NCBI GenBank assembly: GCA_025084515.1
Contig: JAJAGP010000957.1
Span: 62,001-126,000 of the forward strand
DNA length: 64,000 nucleotides
From: Ancistrus triradiatus
Taxonomy: Eukaryota; Chordata; Actinopteri; Siluriformes; Loricariidae
Direction of reading: 5' to 3'
Each line of letters opens with the position of its first letter. Position 1 is the first letter of the stretch. The notes below the pieces were generated by a model, which worked only from the letters and a program-made list of their open reading frames with translations, searched no databases and was not told the DNA's origin. Shown here piece after piece: positions 1 through 9,519 of the stretch. The translations under genes and the position numbers were made by a program.

Positions 1-1410
1 ACCAATAGAGGCCTGGATTTGGAGTCAAACACAAAATTAAAGTGGAAAAACACACTACAGGCTGATCCAACTTTGATGGAATATCCTTAAAACAAGTCAA
101 AATGAGGCTCAGTATTGTGTGTGGCCTCCACGTGCCTGTATGACCTCCCAACAATGCCTGGGCATGCTCCTGATGAGGTGGCAGATGGTCTCCTGAGGGA
201 TCTCCTCCCAGATCTGGACTAAAGCATCCGCCAACTCCTGGACAGTCTGTGGTGCAACGTGACGCTGGTGGATGGAATGAGACATGATGTCCCAGATGTG
301 CTCAATCGGATTCCGGTCTGGTGAACGGGCGGGCCAGTCCATAGCTTCAATGCCTTCATCTAGCAGGAACTGCTGACACACTCTAGCCACATGAGGTCTA
401 GCATTGTCCTGCATTAGGAGGAACCCAGGGTCAACCGCACCAGCATATGGTCTCACAAGGGGTCTGAGGATCTCATCTCGGTACCTAATAGCAGTCAGGC
501 TACCGCTGGCGAGCTGTGTGGCCCTCCAAAGAAATTCCACCCCACACCATTACTGACCCACTGCCAAACCGGTCATGCTGAAGGATGTTGCAGGAAGCAG
601 ATCGCTCTCCACGGCGTCTCCAGACTCTGTCATGTCTGTCACGTGCTCCGCGTGAACATGCTTTCATCTCTGAAGAGCACAAGGCGCCAGTGGCGAATTT
701 GCCAATCCTGGTGTTCTCTGGCAAATGTCAAGCATCCTGCATGGTGTTGGGCTGTGAGCACAACCCCCATCTGTGGATGTCGGGCCCTCATACGATCCCC
801 ATGGAGTCAGTTTCTAACCGTTTGTGCAGACACATGCACATTTGTGGCCTGCTGGAGGTCATTTTCCAGGGATCTGGCAGTGCTCCTTCTGTTCCTCCTT
901 GCACAGGCAACGGTCCTGCTGTTGGGTTGTTGCCCTCCTACGGCCTCCTTCACATCTTCTTGTGTACTGGCCTGTCTCCTGGTAGAGCCTCCAGCCTCTG
1001 GACACTATGCTGACAGACACAGCAGACCTTCTCGCCACAGCTCACATTGATGTGCCATCATGGATGAGCTGCACTACCTGAGCCACTTGTGTGGGTTGTA
1101 GAGTCCGTCTCATGCTACCACGAGTGTGAAAGCACCACCAACATTCAAAAGTGACCAAAATATCAGCCAGAAAGCATAGGTACTGAGAAGTGGTCTGTGG
1201 TCCCCACCTGCAGAATCACTCCTTTATTGAGTGTGCCTTGCTAATTGCCAATAATTTCCACCTGTTGTCTATTCCATTTGCACAACAGCATGTGAAACTG
1301 ATTGTAAATCAGTGTTGCTTCCTAAGTGGACAGTTTGATTTCACAGAAGTTTGATTTACTTGGAGTTATATTGTATTGTTTAAGTGTTCCCTTCATTTTT
1401 TGAGCAGTGT
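1..1410 (-). mobile_element. Tc1/mariner element, cut by window start
   Basis: The right end reads as the inverted repeat starting ACACTGCTCAAAAAATGAAG on the minus strand, a terminus I know from teleost Tc1 elements. The other terminus lies outside the window. The interior is a minus-strand transposase gene with its 3' trailer at bases 1-108. The right end runs into a TA/CA microsatellite, in keeping with Tc1 preference for TA targets. Confidence 0.9.
109..1113 (-). pseudogene. Tc1-like DD34E transposase, frameshifted
   Basis: This is a cut-and-paste transposase of the Tc1 group. The C-terminal 143 residues (bases 540-109) are intact and carry the second catalytic Asp in LLMQDNARPH and the catalytic Glu in SPDRNPIEHIWD, with 34 residues between them, the usual DD34E spacing. 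A second frame upstream (about 724-500) holds the central block RVWRRRGERS...GSVMVWGGIS. The reading frame shifts near 540 and again near 650, just after the region of the first catalytic Asp. The start was placed at the ATG at 1113 because the family begins with MRR at this point. The N-terminal helix-turn-helix part is present but not open in one frame. Full family length is about 330 residues, so this copy is nearly complete but dead. Confidence 0.88.
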
Positions 1411-1418
1411 TTATATAT

Positions 1419-1472
<54 letters not shown>
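1411..1472. repeat. (TA)n(CA)n microsatellite
   Basis: A run of TA units passes into CA units between two Tc1 elements. The next element has lost about 17 bases of its left terminus, where the CA run now stands, so the array probably expanded into or replaced that end. Confidence 0.95.
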
Positions 1473-1473
<1 letters not shown>

Positions 1474-2165
1474 TCGGCCCCCTTGAACTTTTCAAGCTTT
1501 TGTCACATTTCAGGCTTAAAACATAAATGAAACATGAAATTGTATTTTTTTTTTTTGTGAAGCATCAACAACAAGTGGGACACAATCGTGAAGTGGAACG
1601 AAATTTATTGAATATTTTAAGCTTTTTTTAGAAATAAAAAACTGAAAAGTGGGGCGTGCAAAATTATTCGCCCCCCCCTTGCATTAATACTTTGTAGCGC
1701 CATCTTTTGCTGCGATTACAGCTGCAAGTCGCTTGGGGTATGTCTCTATCAGTTTTGCACATCGAGAGAATGAAATTTTTGCCCATTCTTCCTTGCAAAA
1801 CAGCTCAAGCTCAGTGAGGTTGGATGGAGAGCATTTGTGATCAGCAGTTTTCAGCTCTTTCCACAGATTCTCGATTGGATTCAGGTCTGGACTTTGACTT
1901 GGCCATTCTAACACCTGGATATGTTTATTTGTGAACCAATCTTTATGTTTTGGATCATGGTCTTGTTGGAAGATAAATCTCCATCCCACTCTCAGGTCTT
2001 TTGCAGACTCCAACAGGTTTTCTTCCAGAATGGTCCTGTATTTGGCTCCATCCGTCTTCCCATCAATTTCAACCATCTTCCCTGTCCCTGCTGAAGAAAA
2101 GCAGGCCCAAACCATGATGCTGCCACCACCATGTTTGACAGTGGGGATGGTGCATTCAGGGTGAT

Positions 2166-2813
2166 TGTAACAATGATGCAAGCCTTCAGCTTGCATCCAT
2201 TCGGTTTTGCTCCCCCTGCCTTCTGCTTCCCACCCAGCAGGTGGGGCTGTTGCCACCTGCTGGTCTGTCAGCTATATAAAGCTCGTTTCCTGTTCACTTC
2301 CTTGTCTGGCTTTGTTGCACATTGGTGTTGTCTTTGGCTCCCGTCCGATTACTCCTGATTCTCTGTGCTGGTTTGTCTCTCTTCTGTGTCTTGTCTCTTT
2401 GTATCTTAGTCCTGATTGCTCGGTGTTCTATGTATGTCTTGAATGTCTTAGAGTTAAGCTGTGTTCTATGTTTAGCGTTAGCTTCTTTGTTTGTTAGCAT
2501 GTTAGCTTTGTGTAATCTTAGATTGTCTCTGTGTGTTTCCTTTGTTTGTCACATGTTTAGTTTATGGTCTTGTTATTGTGTTTGTTGCATGTTCATTGTT
2601 TGTATTAGAGTTCGCCTTGTTAGCTGTCTGTTTGAGCATTAGCCCTGTAGTGTGTTACGTGTGTTAGATGTTATCTGTCTTCTGTATTACTCCTCTGTCA
2701 TTGTTTAGTTCTATGTGGTTTGTTTATGTATTGCACTATGTCACTTGTAAATAAACCTGTCACTCTTGCACATATGTCCGTTTCCCGTGTCCTCCCTTGC
2801 CCGCATTGTGACA
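2166..2813 (+). mobile_element. Solo LTR with GTGAT target duplication
   Basis: The 648-bp insert starts TGTAACA and ends TGTGACA, so it has TG...CA termini in short inverted form. GTGAT stands directly on each side (2161-2165 and 2814-2818), a 5-bp target duplication typical of retroviral-type integrases. TATATAAA at 2273-2280 and AATAAA at 2750-2755 are placed as expected for an LTR promoter and poly(A) signal on the plus strand. No internal coding region remains, so this is a solo LTR left by recombination between two LTRs. I cannot name the family. Confidence 0.9.
2235..2262. repeat. Hairpin upstream of the LTR TATA box
   Basis: CAGCAGGTGG and CCACCTGCTG form a perfect 10-bp stem with an 8-base loop, ending 10 bases before TATATAAA. 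Each arm contains an E-box (CAGGTG/CACCTG). It may be a promoter element of the LTR, which is inference. Confidence 0.7.
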
Positions 2814-3690
2814 GTGATGAGCTGTGTTGCTTTTACACCAAACATAACGTTTTGCATTGTGGCCAAAAAGTTCGTCTGACCAGAGCACCTTCTTCCACAT
2901 GTTTGGTGTGTCTCCCAGGTGGCTTGTGGCAAACTTTTTATGGATATCTTTGAGAAATGGCTTTCTTCTTGCCACTCTTCCATAAAGGCCAGATTTGTGC
3001 AGTGTACATTGTCCTATGGACAGAGTCTCCCACCTCAGCTGTAGATCTCTGCAGTTCATCCAGAGTGATCATGGGCCTCTTGGCTGCATCTCTGATCAGT
3101 CTCCTCCTTGTTTGAGCTGAAAGTTTAGAGGGACGGCCGGGTCTTGGTAGATTTGCAGTGGACTGATACTCTTTCCATTTCAATATGATCGCTTGCACAG
3201 TGCTCCTTGAGATGTTTAAAGATGTTTTTGTATCCAAATCCGGCTTTAAACTTCTCCACAACAGTATCTCGGACCTGCCTGGTGTGTTCCTTGGTCTTCA
3301 TGATGCTCTCTAGGCTTTAAACAGAACTCTGAGACTGTCACAGAGTATGTGCATTTATACGGAGACTTGATTACACACAGGTGGATCTTTTTATCATAAT
3401 CAGTCATTTAGGTCAACATTGGATCATTCAGAGATCCTCACTGAACTTCTGGAGTGAGTTTGCTGCACTGAAAGTAAAGGGGCTGAATAATTTTGCACGC
3501 CCCACTTTTCAGTTTTTTATTTCTAAAAAAAAAGTTTAAAATATCCAATAAATTTCATTCCACTTCACGATTGTGTCCCACTTGTTGTTGATTCTTAACA
3601 AAAAATTACAATTTCATATCTTTGTTTTAAGCCTGAAATGTGGCAAAAGGTTGAAAAGCTCAAGGGGGCCGAATACTTTTGCAAGGCAGT

Positions 3691-3764
3691 GTGTGTGTGT
3701 GTGTGTGTATATATATGTGTGTGTGTGTGTATATGTATATATATGTATGTGTGTATATATATAT

Positions 3765-3826
<62 letters not shown>
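3691..3826. repeat. (GT)n(TA)n compound microsatellite
   Basis: GT units interleaved with TATG pass into a pure TA run of about 50 bases. The run starts at the right terminus of the neighbouring Tc1 element. The long open frames here are low-complexity and not genes. Confidence 0.95.
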
Positions 3827-3827
<1 letters not shown>

Positions 3828-4528
3828 GTATGTGTATGTATGTATTTATATTTGCATAAATTGCTTGTGTCGGTCAGAATAAAGTAGATAAGTTAAGAAC
3901 TTGACGACAACAGTGTGTCTGCTTCTTGCTATCTCCTGAGCTCGGTAGGTCAGGATTGGACCCTATTAGGATATTAATTCCTAACAATGATATCTTAGTT
4001 ATTAAAAACTTCAGTAAACTGTCTACTTACCCCATCTACAAAACCAGTAAATACCAGTATACTATATGTTGTGTTTTGGATGCTGGTATGCTGCAACATC
4101 AACATCATACTAGTTCCATGTTTCATATTGGTCCAAGTTGGTTTATGCTTATTAGTGCTGATTCAGTGGTGATTTAGCTAATGAACTTTAATAAAGCATA
4201 TCAGTGTGCAAAGCACAACACATTATTTCCTTTGCATTTTTTGACTAGCGTAATATCATTGTTTATGACCAATTAACTCCAATTGTGTAATTAACTGGTA
4301 AAAGTTTTGAAGTTTAACCGCCCCTGCAGAGCATGGGACTGCACCAGAGTCTGCGCTGTTACATGTGTCATTACAACTATATTGCTGTTAATGTATATCA
4401 CAAGATGATATATGGATTGAGTAGGTTAATACTCTACAATAATGTATAAGTATTAACCTACTAAGTAATTTGGTCCATGGATGTATATGCGTTTTGACAC
4501 TGTACAAACATATGGCATGCAACATATA
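3827..4528. other. No gene recognised
   Basis: This is AT-rich unique-looking sequence. The stretch from AATAAAG near 3880 to about 3990 loosely resembles the tail of an LTR but has no second end. A hairpin near 4420-4462 is listed separately. Confidence 0.5.
4420..4462. repeat. 14-bp inverted repeat with 15-base loop
   Basis: AGTAGGTTAATACT (4420-4433) is exactly complementary to AGTATTAACCTACT (4449-4462). The role is unknown. It could be the relic of a foldback element. Confidence 0.8.
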
Positions 4529-4786
4529 CAGTGGGGCAAAAAAGTATGTAGTCAGCCACTGATTGTGCAAGTTCTCTTAAGATGAGAGAGGTCTGTAATT
4601 TTCATCATAGATACACTTCAACTATGAGAAACAAAATGAGAAAAAAAAAATCCAGGAAATCACATTGTATGATTTTTAAAGAATTTAATTGTAAATCATG
4701 GTGGAAAATAAGTATTTGGTCACCCAAAAACAAGCAAAGTTTCTGGCTCTTAGAGACCTGTAACTTTAAGAAGCTCTTCTGTCCTC

Positions 4787-5687
4787 TGTTAGGGATCACT
4801 CTTTGGCAGCTATCGGCCAGGAGTTATCCCGGCTTGACGGCGTGAGCGCCAGCAGCACGATCGCGCGTGCGTCAGCCCTTCGCGGGCATTTTTTCAGTGA
4901 GAACACCTGCGGGGGAGTCCTTATAAGCACACCTTAGGGACTCACTCGCTGTTGCTTCTTCTGACGTAATTGGAATGGACCCGTCTGACGCACACACTCG
5001 CGCTCAACGCTGCTTGCATATTTTTACGGCCTTTTTATTTCTTTTGTTATTTATTTTTATGAGGACAAAGGTACATTAAGGCGGTATCAAGACCCTCAGA
5101 CGGGGGCTGCCAGGAGGCAGCTCGGTAAAGGTCCTAGATAGGGTAGGGTCAGTTCTTTTGTTTATTTTTTATTTTCACTTTTACCAAGCTGCTCTGGCAG
5201 CTCTGAGCTTCGCTCTTGCCGTCCCTCGCTCCCGCCGTCGCCCCCCTTGCCGCGACCTGGTGATTAATTCCCTGATCGCGCATCGTAAGAGGACGTTGAG
5301 TGTCTCACCCGTCCTCTTCATTTTCTCCTGCGACCGTACCGCTCTCCCTCGGCCACGTTTGAACCGCAGTTGAGCGGCACGAGCTCGTGGAAGCTCTGGT
5401 CGGGCTTATGCGCACTGTGCATGCGCATATCCCGAACCGCCTATTGTGCAACCGCAGGCATGCCGTAACACTGTATAATGCTGTATAACAGTACTTTATG
5501 CTTACGGCGTGCAGTTTCTTTTATTTAGTTTTATTTCTTTATTTATATCTTTTATTTAATTTTCTTTTATTTATTTTGTTTTATTTCAGTTATCACTACC
5601 AACTGGAGCTAACAGCAATTGGGTCCCAACTAATTTAGATTTTGTTTTATACGGTTCGTCATACTTTTTAAATGGCGAACCATAACA
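4787..5687 (+). mobile_element. Solo LTR with TCCTC target duplication
   Basis: The insert begins TGTTAGGGATCAC and ends CGAACCATAACA, giving TGTTA...TAACA inverted ends. TCCTC flanks it on both sides (4782-4786 and 5688-5692). It is far richer in CpG than its host element. CTTATAAGC near 4919-4927 could be a TATA-like signal. Its last ~110 bases match the end of the LTR that finishes at 8107 (CTGGAGCTAAC...GTTCGTCAT...TGGCGAAC), so the two are related. No internal retrotransposon genes remain. Confidence 0.88.
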
Positions 5688-5788
5688 TCCTCCACTCATT
5701 ACCTGTATTAATGGCATCTGTTTGACCTCATTATCTGTATAAAAGACACCTGTCCACAGCCTCAAAGAGTCAGACTCCAAACTCAACC

Positions 5789-6814
5789 ATGGCCAAGACC
5801 AAAGAGCTGTCGAAGGACACCAGGAAAAAAAATTGTAGACCTGCACCAGGCTGGGAAGAGTGAAACTACAATAGGCAAGCAGGTTGGTGTGAATAAATCA
5901 ACTGTGGAAGCAATTGTAAGACATACAACAATATTGATAATCTCCCTCGATCTTGGGCTCCACGCATCCCGTGGGGTCAAAATGATCATGAGAACGGTGA
6001 GCAAAAATCCCAGAAATACATGGAGGGACCTGATGAATGACCTGCAGAGAGCTGGGACCAAAGTAACAAAGGCTACCATCAGTAACACAGTAGGTCGAGA
6101 GGGACTCAGATCCCGGCATGGTGCCAGGCGTGTAGTGCCAGGCGTGTCCTCTTGCTTAAGCCAGTATATGTCCAGATCCGTCTGAAGTTTGCCAGAAAGC
6201 ATATGGATGATCCAGAAGATGATGGGGAGAATATCATGTAAGGAATTTTGATCTATGTCCGTATGTGTTTACCAAACCAAAATAAAACTTTTTGGTAAAA
6301 ATTCAACTTGTCGTGTTTGGAGGAAGAAGAATGCTGAGTTGCATCCCAAGCATGGAGGTGGAAACATCATGCTTTGGGGCTGTTTTTCTGCAAATGGGGC
6401 AGGACAACTGATCAGTCTTAAGGGAAGAATGAACGGGGCCATGTATCGTGAGATTACATCAGTCCATCAGTGAGAGCATTGAAGACGAAATGTGGCTGGG
6501 ACCAGCATGACAATGATCCCAAAAACACCACTCGGGCAACAAAGGAGTGGCTCCGTAAAAAGCATTTAAAGGTCCTGGAGTGGCCTAGCCAGTCTCCAGA
6601 TCATACAGATCAACACCATAAACAATTTGTGGAGGGAGTTGAAAGTCCGTGTTTCCTAGAGACAGCCCCAAAACATCACTGCTGTAGAGGAGATCTGCAT
6701 GGAGGAATGGGCCAAAATACCAGCTACAGTGTGTGCAAACCTGTTGAAGACTTACAGGAAACGTTTGACCTTTGTTACTGTCAACAAAAGTTACTGTATG
6801 TTACAAAGTATTGA
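5789..6814 (+). pseudogene. Tc1-like transposase, multiply frameshifted
   Basis: The start ATG follows the family leader with TATAAAAGACACCTGTCC upstream and begins MAKTKELSKD. Visible blocks in successive frames are the N-terminal helix-turn-helix (KIVDLHQAGKS), the linker region with NPRNTWRDLMNDLQRAGTK, the central RVWRKKNAELHPKHGGG and GCFSANGAGQLISLKG, and the C-terminal MNGAMYREI and VLEWPSQSPD. A small deletion removes part of the basic region after about codon 50, a few codons are missing between NAELHP and KHGGG, and part of the segment around the catalytic Glu is altered, with a frameshift after the SPD block. The stop is TGA at 6812-6814, at the family's usual TKY ending. The original would have been about 340 residues. 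Confidence 0.87.
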
Positions 6815-7139
6815 GTTGAACTGTTGTAATTGACCAAATAATGATTTTCTACCATAATTTACAATTAAATTATTTAAAAATCCTACAATATGATTTCCTG
6901 GATTTTTTTCTCCTTTTGTCTCTCATAGTTGAAGTGTGCCTATGATGAAAATTACAGACCTCTCTCATCTTTTTAAGTAGGAGAACTTGCACAATCAGTG
7001 GCTGACTACATACTTTTTTGCCCAGCTGTATCTAATTTGTTGCTCACTGGACGACCCAAAGAAGAGCATTAAACAGATTCAATTAATTGAGAAGGCTGTT
7101 TTGTGAGCTGCTTAAAAAATATAAACCTAGTCAGTCTCC

Positions 7140-8107
7140 TAGATCCTCAGATAAAGTTCGCCGCGCCAGCTAGCCCCGTCTTTGGGCACTTAGCGCTGCC
7201 TAACTCCATACCTAAGCATTTAGTGTCGCTCAGCTCCGTACCTGAGCACGCTGTGCTCGTAAGCTCTGTACCTGAGCTTGCAGTGCCCGTTAGCCCCATA
7301 TTTGGGCACTTGGTGCTGCCCAGCTTCGTACCTGAGCTTGCTGCATCCGTAGGCTCCATACGTGAGCATTTAGCGCCGCCCAGCTCCATACCTGAGCACA
7401 CCGCACTGATAAGCTCCGTATTTGAGCTTGCCGCACTTATTAGCCACGTATTTGTGCACTTAGCGCAACCTAGCTTTGTACCTCAGCATTTAGCGCCGCC
7501 CAGCTCCGTACCTGAGCTCGCCCGTTAGCCCCATATTTGGGCACTTGCCGCTATCCATCTCCGTACCTGAGCTCGCCGAGTCCGTAAGCTCCATACCTTA
7601 GCAATTAAGCTCCGTACCTGAGCGTAGGGCCAGCATTTGTTTATTTTGTGTTTATTTTTACCTGGCTTCTCCTGGCTGTTCCAGACTCGCCCCCGCCTTC
7701 TAATCACGCTGTCAACCCCCCTCCTTCGCGATCGGGGGATTTACTTTGCCTGCATGATCGTGTTTTGAAGAGGATGCTGAGCTCTTATAGTCTCATCCTT
7801 TTCATTCCCCACGTCTGTGCCACACTCCAGTGGGTGCTTAGTTTGAGTATTTGTGTAACTTGCGGAAGCTCCGCTAGTGGACCCGTACGCAGCTGCCGCA
7901 GCGGAGCCTCGCCGTAAGCGTATCTGTGAATAGTCACGCTGTTTTACTACTTTATATCAGCTTCTTTTGAGTTTATTCTTTTGTTTCTTTTAGTTATTTA
8001 TATTTTGGTTCATTAGTTCCATCTGGAGCTAACTGCACTTGTGTCCTAAATCCCTTATTCTTTTGTTTTCACAGTTCGTCATCCTTTCAATATGGCGAAC
8101 TGTAACA
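7140..8107 (+). mobile_element. LTR (5'-truncated or diverged) with internal tandem array
   Basis: The right end (TGGCGAACTGTAACA at 8107) and the ~110 bases before it match the end of the solo LTR at 4787-5687. The 30-bp units at its left match segments of the LTR at 57.0-57.7 kb on the minus strand, for example GCTCCGTACC...AGCACGCTGTGCT. I cannot find a TGTTA start or a target duplication, so the left limit is approximate. It could begin as early as 7092 (TGTTTTGTG). Confidence 0.7.
7173..7628 (+). repeat. 30-bp tandem array, about 15 units
   Basis: Units of 30 bases run head to tail, with a core of GCTCCGTACCTGAGC followed by a variable half. Two shortened units (25 and 21 bases) occur near the end. 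Because 30 is a multiple of three, one frame stays open for 142 codons and repeats a ten-residue pattern such as SSVPELAxPV. I take this as a by-product of the repeat, not a gene. Spacer-like halves are related to each other, unlike a CRISPR array. Confidence 0.9.
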
Positions 8108-9160
8108 GATTAAGAATGGGATGTCAATCAAGTTCATATACGTGTGTATATATATTCAATTTGCTATGCTTTACAGTACCAGAGAATGGGTACTTGCATT
8201 TCATTTACGCGTTAACAATGTTGCTTATTAGGCTGTGCTTTGGGACACAGCAAAAATTGTTAATGCTCTGGTATATATCATGATGCTATAGATAGAAGTT
8301 TCTACCAAAATGCTTTAAATGTAAATGCATTTTGACTGGACTGGCAATATGGCAGGGCCGGCCATGGTCAGGGTTAATTCAGATGCATAGATACACATAA
8401 TACACATTGTATGTAAACTGTCACAATCTCAGATGTACAAATAACTGCGCACACACACAGGCATACACACATCACATTCACGTCCTTTCCTGTGGCCCTA
8501 AGGAGCAAGACATCATTTAATAGTGGGCAGAAAGAGACTGAGAGGCCATTTCCATATTTATAGCCCTCTAAAAACAAAACCTGTCAAGATAAATATTAAT
8601 AAATGCTGCTCAAAGTTGCTCTGAGAGCATATTAATGTTCCTCATCTCCACTGGGTGTGAAAAGCATGGCCTGAGGGCCTGATGGAAGCCTGACGGTGGT
8701 CTCTTCTCCTGCTGGGGGAATTTCCTGAAAGCCTTTTCACTGACTGACAACAGATACACAGACAACATTGTTTAACTGCTACATTCAGACACACAGCATC
8801 ACTCTTTCTTTTTTCTCATTTTGTGGTGGGATATTAAAGCCAATGCTTTCAATAAACAAGGGACACATGATTATTGCATAAGCAGCTTAGCAAAAGGAAG
8901 AAACACACTGTGCATGCATTAGTATGTAGTTAGTGAAGTAAGTGAAAAGAGAGAGAATGCTGTGGAAACTTTCTACTTATCTGTTCCAAGCTGAGAAGCA
9001 CTAAGCTCCATTAAACTGTTTAGGGAGATAGTAATGGAGTGTGTTTTATGTTAAAGGCAAATCTTCCCCCAAACCTGGTGTGACTAGTTTCACAAAGTAT
9101 GGAAATGATTGTATGTGTATTTTGCAGAATTGTGATTGTTTTGCACAAATAAAGGGGATA
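8108..9160. other. No gene recognised
   Basis: This looks like unique AT-rich DNA on both strands. There are no long open frames with recognisable motifs and no clear repeat ends. The stretch around 8600-8760 is less AT-rich and could be conserved non-coding sequence, which cannot be judged without an alignment. Confidence 0.5.
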
Positions 9161-9300
9161 ATGGTGGCACAGCAGTTAATGTATTGGACTATTAACTTGT
9201 ATGTTGAGGGTTCATGTCCAACTCGCCACTAGAGCATAGAACAAGGCCCTTAACACTTAATTACTTGAACTGAAATACGTTATGAGTTGTAATTCACTGA
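9161..9300 (+). mobile_element. tRNA-derived SINE remnant
   Basis: GGTGGCACAGCAGTTAATG resembles box A and GAGGGTTCATGTCCAACTC resembles box B of a tRNA-like RNA polymerase III promoter. They are followed by ACAAGGCCCTTAACAC, a phrase typical of fish SINE bodies. The copy is decayed. Confidence 0.65.
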
Positions 9301-9519
9301 TTTTCTAATTCTATTTTCACTAACTCACAGAAGCCACATGTTTGCTGGTGAAGTATAGGAAATCTCAATAAATATTATTTTTCAGTAAGAATATTATAAC
9401 CTTTAAATAGCATCTTTAAATGGATGCACAAGGCCAGCTAAAATGTGATTAGATAGCAAGCGCACGCAACATTGTTTGAAGAGAATTTAGCAGTGTTATA
9501 ATAATAATAATTACAGTGG

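Larger units (their letters stand above)
1684..3301 (-). pseudogene. Tc1-like transposase interrupted by a solo LTR
   Basis: The C-terminal part (about 2165-1684) has the blocks TVKHGGGSIMVWACFSS, FQQDHDPKH and WPSQSPDLNPIENLW. The N-terminal part (3301-2819) has the helix-turn-helix and linker SRSTVQAIILKW...RPGRPSKLS. A 648-bp LTR plus one copy of its 5-bp target duplication lies between them. If that insert is disregarded, the frame on both sides agrees with the family across the join. The start is the ATG at 3301, where the family begins MKTKE. The spacing from the second catalytic Asp to the Glu is about 29 rather than 34 residues, which points to a five-codon in-frame loss. The remaining coding length is not a multiple of three, so at least one frameshift is also present. 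Confidence 0.9.
1473..3691 (-). mobile_element. Tc1 element with ~210-bp inverted repeats, split by an LTR
   Basis: Both ends carry a long inverted repeat: 1473-1680 matches the reverse complement of 3480-3691. The right terminus ends GCAAGGCAGTG, a familiar teleost Tc1 end, while the left copy has lost its outermost bases to a CA array. The element encodes a minus-strand transposase that is interrupted by a solo LTR. TA-rich microsatellites flank both sides, so it probably inserted into one simple-repeat tract. Confidence 0.92.
4529..7028 (+). mobile_element. Complete-ended Tc1 element, TA-flanked, carrying a solo LTR
   Basis: The left end reads CAGTGGGGCAAAAAAGTATG and the right end is its complement (CAGCTGGGCAAAAAAGTATG on the minus strand). 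TA lies on both sides (4527-4528 and 7029-7030). The inverted repeats run about 200 bp. The family is a common teleost Tc1. A solo LTR of 901 bp lies in the 5' leader, ahead of the transposase. Confidence 0.93.

Noticed and set aside
585..1050. Plus-strand ORFs of 135-142 codons
   Set aside because: They are antisense to the minus-strand transposase at 109-1113.
2322..2642. 106-codon hydrophobic ORF as a membrane protein
   Set aside because: It lies inside a solo LTR between its TATA box and poly(A) signal. The Leu/Cys/Val bias follows from T/G-rich sequence.
3573..3887. 104-codon ORF over the GT/TA microsatellite
   Set aside because: It encodes only alternating Val/Cys and Tyr/Ile from dinucleotide repeats.
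3880..3997. End of an LTR (AATAAAG ... CCTAACA)
   Set aside because: It resembles the R-U5 part of an LTR, but no start, target duplication or related copy was found in the window.
7103..7528. 142-codon ORF with a decapeptide repeat as a protein gene
   Set aside because: The frame is open because the repeat unit is a multiple of three. It lies within an LTR, and there is no conserved start, signal or flanking coding sequence.
7173..7628. Regularly spaced repeats resembling a CRISPR array
   Set aside because: The units are contiguous 30-mers whose variable halves are related to each other. There are no unique spacers, no leader and no cas genes, and the sequence lies in an LTR of a vertebrate genome.
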